This document shows positions 55,065 to 60,559 of a stretch of DNA of 60,559 bases, one piece after another. The notes under the pieces were generated by a model that saw only the letters and a list, made by a program, of their open reading frames with translations, was not told where the DNA came from and made no database searches. The stretch is from assembly GCA_025054575.1 (NCBI GenBank), contig JANWZN010000003.1, forward strand, positions 1-60,559, in the 5' to 3' direction. Numbering within the stretch: the stretch's first letter is position 1; every line of letters begins with the position of its first letter. Made by a program: the position numbers and the translations under genes. This DNA is from Geminicoccaceae bacterium. GTDB taxonomy: Bacteria; Pseudomonadota; Alphaproteobacteria; Geminicoccales; Geminicoccaceae.

Positions 55065-56042
55065 ATGAGCATCAGGACAGGCTCGATCGCGGCGGTCGCC
55101 GCTGGTTTCTTGGCTAGCGCAGGCATCGCGTCCGCCGAGAAGTGGGACATGCCGCTCGCCTATCCCGAGACCAACTTCCACACCGAGAACGCCAAGGCCT
55201 TCGCGAGCTGCGTCAAGGAAGGGACCAAGGGCGCCATCGAGATCGTGACCCATGCGGGCGGCTCGCTCTTCAAGGGCAACGAGATCAAGCGGGCGGTCCA
55301 GACCGGACAAGCGCCGATCGGCGAGCGGCTCCTGTCAGCGCACGAGAACGAGAACCCGCTCTTCGGATACGACGCGGTGCCCTTTCTCGCGACCTCTTAC
55401 GAACAATCGGAGAAACTCGAGAAAGCAGCGCGGCCTCACATCGAGAAGTTGTTGGACAAGCAAAATCTCGTCCTCCTCTACAGCGTTCCGTGGCCGCCGC
55501 AGGGGATCTACTCGAAGAAGCCGATCACGTCGGGCGCCGACATGAGGGGCGTGAAGTTCCGCTCCTACAACGCCGCGACCGCACGCATGGCCGAGCTTCT
55601 GGGCGCGATCCCGGTCCAGATCGAAGCGGCCGAACTGACCCAGGCGCTCGCCACCGGGGTCGTCGAGAGCTTCATCAGCTCGGGCTCGACCGGCTACGAC
55701 AGCAAGGTCTGGGAGCAGCTCCGCTACTGGTACGACACCCAGGCCTGGCTGCCGCGCAACACCGTCTTCGTCAACAAGACCGCCTGGAACGGCCTCAAAC
55801 CCGATCAGCAAAAGGTGCTCCGCGATTGCGCCGCCGAGGCCCAGGTGCGTGGCACCGCCAAGAGCAGAGAGCTCGCCAACTGGTACATCGAGCAACTCAA
55901 GGCCAAGGGCATGGTGATCGAGCCCGCGAGCCCACAGCTCGCCGCCGACCTGAAGAGGATCGGCGAGACCATGACGAGCGACTGGCTCGCGAAGGCCGGC
56001 GAGGACGGCAAGGCGATCGTCGAGACCTATCGCAAGATGTGA
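55065..56042 (+). CDS. dctP: TRAP transporter substrate-binding protein (DctP family)
   Basis: 325 residues with a Sec signal peptide cleaved near A24 (GIASA-EKWDM). The mature protein has the DctP blocks GAIEIVTHAGGSLFKGNEIKRAVQTG, LGAIPVQIEAAELTQALATGVVESFISS, and MRGVKFRSYNAATARMAELL containing the arginine that normally grips a carboxylate ligand. It should bind a carboxylic acid in the periplasm. Followed 111 bp downstream by a DctQ-type gene, but no DctM permease. The kinase and enolase paralogue just upstream make a hydroxy acid the best guess for the ligand. Confidence 0.93.
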   Translation: MSIRTGSIAAVAAGFLASAGIASAEKWDMPLAYPETNFHTENAKAFASCVKEGTKGAIEIVTHAGGSLFKGNEIKRAVQTGQAPIGERLLSAHENENPLFGYDAVPFLATSYEQSEKLEKAARPHIEKLLDKQNLVLLYSVPWPPQGIYSKKPITSGADMRGVKFRSYNAATARMAELLGAIPVQIEAAELTQALATGVVESFISSGSTGYDSKVWEQLRYWYDTQAWLPRNTVFVNKTAWNGLKPDQQKVLRDCAAEAQVRGTAKSRELANWYIEQLKAKGMVIEPASPQLAADLKRIGETMTSDWLAKAGEDGKAIVETYRKM

Positions 56043-56153
56043 GCCCGCGCTCGAATCGCGCGGTCCGGCTGGCAGCCAGTGGCCGGCGGAAGGGCCGGTG
56101 GCCTGTGGCCTTCACGACCGCTTCGATCGCGCACCGGAGGCATTTGCTGCATC

Positions 56154-56663
56154 ATGCTGCGCCGCGCCCTCGACCGGCTCTACGATCTGTCCGCGGTGCT
56201 CGCCGCATTGGCGATGGTGGCGATTTTGCTCGTGATCCTCGCCCAGATCTTCGCCCGCATGCTGGCGATCAAGTTTCCGGGCGGCACCGACTATGCCGGC
56301 TATTTCATGGCCGCCGCCTCGTTCCTGGCACTGGCCCACACGTTCCGTCGCGGCGGCCACATCCGGGTCGAACTCCTGCTCCAGCGCCTGGCCCCGCCGG
56401 CGCGGCGATGGCTGGAGCTCGCCGTGCTCGCGCTCGGAAGCTTCCTCGCTTGGTACTTCGCGTGGTACGCCTTCCGCGGCGTGCGTTTTTCATGGCTCCT
56501 GGGCGACGTGAGCCAGGGGCAGGACGCGACACCCTTGTGGATACCGCAGCTGTCGATGGCGATCGGTGTCGCGCTCTTCGCCTTGGCCCTCACCGACCGG
56601 CTCGTCGGAACGGCGCTCGGGTCCCAGCCGCGAAACACGGACGCGCCCCGCCTCGAGGCCTGA
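56154..56663 (+). CDS. dctQ: TRAP transporter small permease (DctQ family)
   Basis: 169 residues, four membrane helices (LSAVLAALAMVAILLVILAQIFAR; YAGYFMAAASFLALAHTF; RWLELAVLALGSFLAWYFAWYAF; LSMAIGVALFALALTDRLV) and the DctQ block TFRRGGHIRVELLL. ATG at 56154; GGAGG is 13 nt upstream, a little far. It normally pairs with a large DctM subunit, which does not follow here; the next gene is a glycosyltransferase. Confidence 0.9.
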   Translation: MLRRALDRLYDLSAVLAALAMVAILLVILAQIFARMLAIKFPGGTDYAGYFMAAASFLALAHTFRRGGHIRVELLLQRLAPPARRWLELAVLALGSFLAWYFAWYAFRGVRFSWLLGDVSQGQDATPLWIPQLSMAIGVALFALALTDRLVGTALGSQPRNTDAPRLEA

Positions 56664-56742
56664 TCCCGCTCGTCCGCACCGACGTCGTCGGACCGCGGGC
56701 GACCGCAACGCTTCCACCCGTAACGTAACGAGGATAACGCCG

Positions 56743-58014
56743 CTGCGCATCGCGTTCGTCTACCCCCACGCGGCCATCGGGCCTTCGGGCGAAGGGGTCG
56801 CCGATGCACTCGCCGTCGTCTTGCTCGAGCTCGGACGGCGGCTCGTGGCGCGCGGCTGTCGTGTCGGCCTCTTCATCCGCCGGCTTCCCGGCGAGCCCAT
56901 CCGTTCGCTCGTCGACGGGATCGAAGTCCATCGGATCGCGCAGTGGCCGGACCATCTCCTCTTTCGTTTGCGAGTCCTCGACAATCTGGTGCTGCCGGCC
57001 GACCGGCCGTTGCGCGTGAGCGCGCTCTATTATCCGTTCTTCGCGCGGCGTGTCGCGCGATCTGTGGCCCTGACCGGCTACGACATCGTCCACCTACACA
57101 ACAATGCCTGTTTCCTGCCGGTCTTCCGCCGGCACGCACCGAAGAGCCGGCTGGTTCTCCACCAGCACGACCACGCGCTCGCCGACTTCGCGCTCGAGGC
57201 GACCCGCCGACGATTGGCCCTGGCCGATCTCGTGCTCGCCTGCAGCGATCACGTGCGCACCGGGATCGAGGCACGCTTTCCGGAGCACGCAGCGCGCTGT
57301 GCGACGCTCCACAACGGGGTGGACGCTCGGTTTTTCGAGGTGGCGAGCGATCCGGGTGCGCAACGCGACGTCCTGTTCGTCGGCCGCCTGGCACCGGAGA
57401 AGGGGGTCGATCTGCTCATCGAAGCCTTCGACAGGATCGCCGACCGCCACAGCGGTTCGCGCCTCGTCCTGGTCGGGCCGATCGAGCCGGCCCCCCGCCA
57501 ATTCGTGGATCCGTTCGGGCGCGATCCGGCCATCGAGCCTGTCGCCCGTTTCCTCGAGCAGCCGGCGAGTTGGCGCGCGCATCTCGAGCGTCTGGCCGGA
57601 CGTCGGCCCGGCCGGATCGTTCTGATCGGACCGCGTCTTCATCGCGAGCTACCGACATTGATGGCCGAGGCGGCGATCTTCGCCTTCCCGACCCTGTGGC
57701 AGGAGCCCTTCGGTATGCCGCCGGTCGAGGCCATGGCGGCGGGCCGACCGGTCGTCGCCAGCCGAGCGGGGGCGCTCCCGGAGACGGTTCGGGACGGCCG
57801 CACCGGTCTTCTGGTCGAACGCGGTGCGGTGGCGCCACTCGCCGACGCGCTCGACCGGCTCTTGGCCGATCCCGAGACGCGCCGGGCGATGGGGGCGGCC
57901 GGTCGCCGGCACGCCTTCGAGCACTTTCGCTGGGACCGCGTGGCCGACCGGCTGCTCGGCCTCTACGCTCGGTTCTGCCCCGCGGCGGAGGTCGTTTGCG
58001 AATCCTCTTCGTGA
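56743..58014 (+). CDS. GT4-family glycosyltransferase (probable CTG start)
   Basis: 423 residues, GT-B fold retaining glycosyltransferase. The N-terminal strand (RIAFVYPHAAIGPSGEGVADALAVVL) is in place if translation begins at CTG 56743, which has GAGG 9 nt upstream; the nearest in-frame ATG is 59 codons upstream inside dctQ. ATP-cone-free C-terminal half carries LFVGRLAPEKGVDLLIEAF and the EX7E motif in EPFGMPPVEAMAAGRPVV. It transfers a sugar from a nucleotide sugar, likely in polysaccharide or glycolipid assembly. Overlaps the next glycosyltransferase by 19 nt. Confidence 0.85.
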   Translation: MRIAFVYPHAAIGPSGEGVADALAVVLLELGRRLVARGCRVGLFIRRLPGEPIRSLVDGIEVHRIAQWPDHLLFRLRVLDNLVLPADRPLRVSALYYPFFARRVARSVALTGYDIVHLHNNACFLPVFRRHAPKSRLVLHQHDHALADFALEATRRRLALADLVLACSDHVRTGIEARFPEHAARCATLHNGVDARFFEVASDPGAQRDVLFVGRLAPEKGVDLLIEAFDRIADRHSGSRLVLVGPIEPAPRQFVDPFGRDPAIEPVARFLEQPASWRAHLERLAGRRPGRIVLIGPRLHRELPTLMAEAAIFAFPTLWQEPFGMPPVEAMAAGRPVVASRAGALPETVRDGRTGLLVERGAVAPLADALDRLLADPETRRAMGAAGRRHAFEHFRWDRVADRLLGLYARFCPAAEVVCESSS

Positions 58015-59318
58015 GCCAGCCGCGCGATCCGATCGCGGCCGGCCCCGCCCAGCGCGGCTCGGTCGCCATCGTCCTCTGGGCACTCGCGACCTGGTTGGCG
58101 CGGCGCCACGAGGTCGTCGTCCTCGCACCCCGGCGCCCGGGCGAGCCGGTGGAGGAGACCGCTCCCGAGGGCATCCGGGTCGTCCGCGTGCCGCCGCCCC
58201 TCGCGACCCTGCACCGCCTGATCGAGGGCGCGAGCGGCCTCGTGCCGGGGGTTCGACCGCACATGGCCCGCCGTCTCTACTTCGCGGGCTTCCCGGCACG
58301 GCTCGTCGGGCCGCTCGCCACCGCCCGGCCCGACCTCGTGCACGTGATGACCTTCGCCCAGTACCTGCCGACGCTCGCCCGGGCCGTCCCCGGCGTGCCC
58401 TTCGTTCTCCACCTGCACGACGAGCTGCTCCTGCGGCTCGACCGGCGTCTGGCCTCGGCACGCCTGGCGCCGGCCGCGGCGATCGTCACCGTCAGCGCCT
58501 GGCTCGCCGACCGCCTCTCCCGCCATGTTCCCGAGCACGCCGCGAAGATCGTCCCGGTCGGAAACGGTGTCGATCTCGAGCGGTTCGCGCCGGCAGCTGT
58601 GGATCGTAGGGGCCAATCGACGGAGCGGCTCCTGTTCGTCGGCCGGATCTCGCCCGAGAAAGGCGTGCACGTGCTGCTCGACGCCTTCGCCCGCCTCGCG
58701 CCCCGGCGGCCCCATCTGCGGCTCGAGCTCGTGGGCGAGCCCGGACTCTTGCCGGGCGCCTATTTGCAACTGCTCGAGCGCACTCCGGCGCTCGAGGCGG
58801 CGCTCGCCTTCTACGGCCGCGGCCCGCTCGACCGGCTGCGCCGCGCGCTGGCTGGCGGTCGTGGCTATCTGGACGCGATCTTCGGCCGGCTGCCGCCCGA
58901 GACGCGCCCGCGCGTCACGATCGTGGGGGCTCTGCCCCACGCCGCGCTGGTCGAGCGCTACCGGGCCGCCGATCTCTTGGTGGCCCCCTCCGTCTGCAAC
59001 GAGCCCTTCTGCCTGCCCGTGGCCGAGGCGATGGCCTCGGGCCTGCCCTGCGTGACGAGCCGCTGCGGTGCCCCGCCCGAGCTCGTCGGCGCGAGTGGCC
59101 CCGACGGATTCGGCGAGGCCGGCGTCGCCGTGCCGCCGGGCGATGCCGCGGCGCTGGCGGAGGCCCTCGAGCGGCTGCTCGACGATCCGGCCCGCCGCAG
59201 GGCGATGGCGCGCGCCGCCCGAAGCCGCGCCGAGCGGCTGCTCGGCTGGGAGGCGGCGGCGGATCGCCTGGAGCGGGTCTACCGCGGGCTGTCCGCCGGC
59301 CGCGCGCCGGCCGGCTGA
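57996..59318 (+). CDS. GT4-family glycosyltransferase
   Basis: 440 residues; TTG start at 57996 with GGAGG 4 nt upstream, giving the family-typical RILFVSQP N-terminus. The C-terminal half has LFVGRISPEKGVHVLLDAFARL and EX7E in NEPFCLPVAEAMASGLPCV. It is tightly coupled to the preceding glycosyltransferase gene (19-nt overlap) and its 3' end overlaps the convergent last gene by 40 nt. Probably acts in the same glycan pathway. Confidence 0.9.
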   Translation: MRILFVSQPRDPIAAGPAQRGSVAIVLWALATWLARRHEVVVLAPRRPGEPVEETAPEGIRVVRVPPPLATLHRLIEGASGLVPGVRPHMARRLYFAGFPARLVGPLATARPDLVHVMTFAQYLPTLARAVPGVPFVLHLHDELLLRLDRRLASARLAPAAAIVTVSAWLADRLSRHVPEHAAKIVPVGNGVDLERFAPAAVDRRGQSTERLLFVGRISPEKGVHVLLDAFARLAPRRPHLRLELVGEPGLLPGAYLQLLERTPALEAALAFYGRGPLDRLRRALAGGRGYLDAIFGRLPPETRPRVTIVGALPHAALVERYRAADLLVAPSVCNEPFCLPVAEAMASGLPCVTSRCGAPPELVGASGPDGFGEAGVAVPPGDAAALAEALERLLDDPARRRAMARAARSRAERLLGWEAAADRLERVYRGLSAGRAPAG

Positions 59319-60559
59319 GCCGAAGCGTGCCGGAGCGTCCGGCGCTCGCCGAGCAGAGCCCGCAGATTGGCCAGGAACGCGCGCACCGAGCGACGCTCGC
59401 GCTTGCCGTCGACGATCGTCCGCGGGCCGGCGGCGACCAGGCTGTGCAGCCCGTGCGGACAGGGACCGTCGGGGTCGGGATCGAGCCGGGCCACCGGCAC
59501 CTCGCGAAACAGCTCCGGTGTGAGCGCCTCGATCCGGTTGATCACGACCGCCCCGCCATAGGTCCGGGTGCAGTCCTGGGCCGGGCGGAAGAGCCGTCCT
59601 TCGTGCTCGAAGAGCGGCCCCGCCGGCCGAGCCGAGCCCAGATCGTCGACCACCGGGCTCATCGGATGCGGTCGCCACGGGCCCCGCAGCGCCTCGGCCA
59701 CGAAGAGGTGCAGCCGGGCCTCGTCCTGGTTGGCGCGATCGCAGGCGAACAGGAACCAACGTCCGCGATGGCGGACCAGGGTCGGATCGACCGCGGCGAA
59801 GCCCTCGAGGAGCACCGCGTCGGGCACGAAGCGGTCGGGAAACGGAGCGGCGCGGAAGAGCCGCAGGCTCCCGGTGGCGCTCGCCTCGGGCACCAGGAAG
59901 ATCTCGCCTCCGTCCTCGACCAGGAACGGCCAGGAGAGGTGGTGGTCGGCACACAGGACCGGCACCACCGGCGCCCCCGTCTCGAGCTCGGTTCGCACGA
60001 GATGGCCCCGCCCCGTCGCGGGATCGAAGGCCTCGGCCAGGACCACGCCATCGCGCACGCCTACGGGATCGGCGAGCCAGCCGCGTGGCGGTGCGGGCAG
60101 CCAGCGGATCGACCCGGTCGCGCTCGTCAGGAGCGCAGCCGCCGGGACGTCGATCACGCCGAGCCGCCAATCCTCTTCGATCGCGCATGCGGCGAGCCGG
60201 CGCACCACCCCGAGCGCGTGCCACAGGGGCAGCGCCCGCGGCTCGGGCGGCGGCCCCGGGTCGAGCCGGACGCTGGCCCCGCCGCAAGGCAGCGCGAGTC
60301 CCGCCCGACGCCAGGCGAGCGCCCGCGCCGGCCAGCGAGCCACCACCCGGAGCAGCCGCTCCCGGCTCGCCGGCAAGGAGTGGCCGATCAGCTTGAGCCG
60401 ACCCTCGACCAGGACGCGGCCGCGATCCGGCTCCTCCAGCTCGACCAGGCGGGCGAGCACCGATCGCGCGCCGCGCACGATCTCGGCCCCGCCGGGCGGT
60501 CCTCGCCGCCCCTCCTCGCCGAACCGCAGCGTCCAGAGGGGAATCCCGACATCGAGGCG
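59279..60559 (-). CDS. GINT1-like / formyltransferase-type N-terminal protein with beta-propeller (truncated by window end)
   Basis: 426 codons are in the window; the frame stays open to the window edge, so the N-terminus is missing. The first residues seen (PLWTLRFGEEGRR, GPPGGAEI) resemble the formyltransferase-like domain found at the start of related proteins. From about residue 80 the sequence is a five-bladed propeller with GWLADPVGVRDG, HHLSWPFLVEDGGEIFLVPEAS, FAAVDPTLVRHRGRWFLFACD and GSARPAGPLFEHEGRLFRPAQDCTRTYGGAVVINRI, the pattern of glucosamine inositolphosphorylceramide transferase-like N-terminal domains. Biochemical role in bacteria unclear; the two neighbouring glycosyltransferases suggest glycan synthesis or modification. 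Confidence 0.65.
   Translation of the reverse strand, partial: RLDVGIPLWTLRFGEEGRRGPPGGAEIVRGARSVLARLVELEEPDRGRVLVEGRLKLIGHSLPASRERLLRVVARWPARALAWRRAGLALPCGGASVRLDPGPPPEPRALPLWHALGVVRRLAACAIEEDWRLGVIDVPAAALLTSATGSIRWLPAPPRGWLADPVGVRDGVVLAEAFDPATGRGHLVRTELETGAPVVPVLCADHHLSWPFLVEDGGEIFLVPEASATGSLRLFRAAPFPDRFVPDAVLLEGFAAVDPTLVRHRGRWFLFACDRANQDEARLHLFVAEALRGPWRPHPMSPVVDDLGSARPAGPLFEHEGRLFRPAQDCTRTYGGAVVINRIEALTPELFREVPVARLDPDPDGPCPHGLHSLVAAGPRTIVDGKRERRSVRAFLANLRALLGERRTLRHASAQPAGARPADSPR

Overview
The window is about 60.6 kb of very GC-rich bacterial DNA. It is most consistent with an alphaproteobacterium, probably of the Rhodospirillales/Geminicoccales type. Evidence for this is the ribosomal-protein/GTPase/proline block (rplU-rpmA-obgE-proB-proA-nadD-rsfS-rlmH), the MaoC-Pta fusion followed by an acetate kinase and FabI, the Pha-type multisubunit cation/proton antiporter with a fused A+B subunit, DUF1194, and frequent GTG and TTG starts coupled through GTGA, ATGA or TTGA overlaps. 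I saw no rRNA, tRNA, CRISPR array, insertion sequence or phage module. The species assignment is inference only.

Layout. (1) 0-2.6 kb, minus strand: the 5' part of a TonB-like gene and a BtuB-type outer-membrane receptor, preceded by a textbook cobalamin riboswitch and a candidate promoter. (2) 2.7-13 kb: an MFS carrier, a DHDPS/KDG-aldolase-type lyase, a Tat-exported sulfite-oxidase-type molybdoenzyme with its cytochrome c, a small CX5R phosphatase, and then a sugar-acid oxidation group (2-hydroxyacid dehydrogenase, uronate-dehydrogenase-like enzyme, SDR, SMP-30 lactonase, IlvD/Edd pentonate-type dehydratase). (3) 13-21 kb: a P2A-type cation ATPase, a small conserved protein, the overlapping maoC-pta/ackA/fabI operon and another SDR. 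(4) 20.8-29.9 kb: rlmE and ppx (minus), a dual-CDGSH Fe-S protein with a lipoprotein, a giant DUF2339 membrane protein, glyoxalase I, DUF429, DUF1194, DUF3429 and an AhpD-like protein. (5) 30-39.8 kb, minus: a PhoX phosphatase behind a PHO-box-like repeat, the complete phaAB-C-D-E-F-G operon, and a gamma-glutamyltransferase. (6) 39.9-47 kb, minus: the rplU to rlmH operon, with a UbiH-type monooxygenase inserted between proB and proA and a terminator-like hairpin directly in front of obgE. (7) 47-51 kb: a DMSO-reductase-family molybdoenzyme and a divergent PAS-like/EAL protein. (8) 51.5-56.7 kb: a 2-hydroxyacid dehydrogenase divergent from a coupled APH-fold kinase and enolase paralogue, followed by a TRAP binding protein and small permease with no large permease. 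(9) 56.7-60.6 kb: two GT4 glycosyltransferases with non-ATG starts and a GINT1/formyltransferase-like protein cut by the window end.

The most unusual item is the kinase/enolase-paralogue pair at 52.6-54.9 kb. The enolase relative keeps the metal ligands and both catalytic lysines, but the conserved His of the SHRSG motif is Ala and one conserved Glu is Gln. It is translationally coupled to a small-molecule kinase and sits beside an orphan TRAP binding protein and a 2-hydroxyacid dehydrogenase. This arrangement suggests an undescribed 'phosphorylate, then eliminate' route for an imported hydroxy acid. A second recurring signal is a promoter form, TTGnnG-N17/18-(T/C)A(A/G)CC(T/G), found upstream of several unrelated genes.
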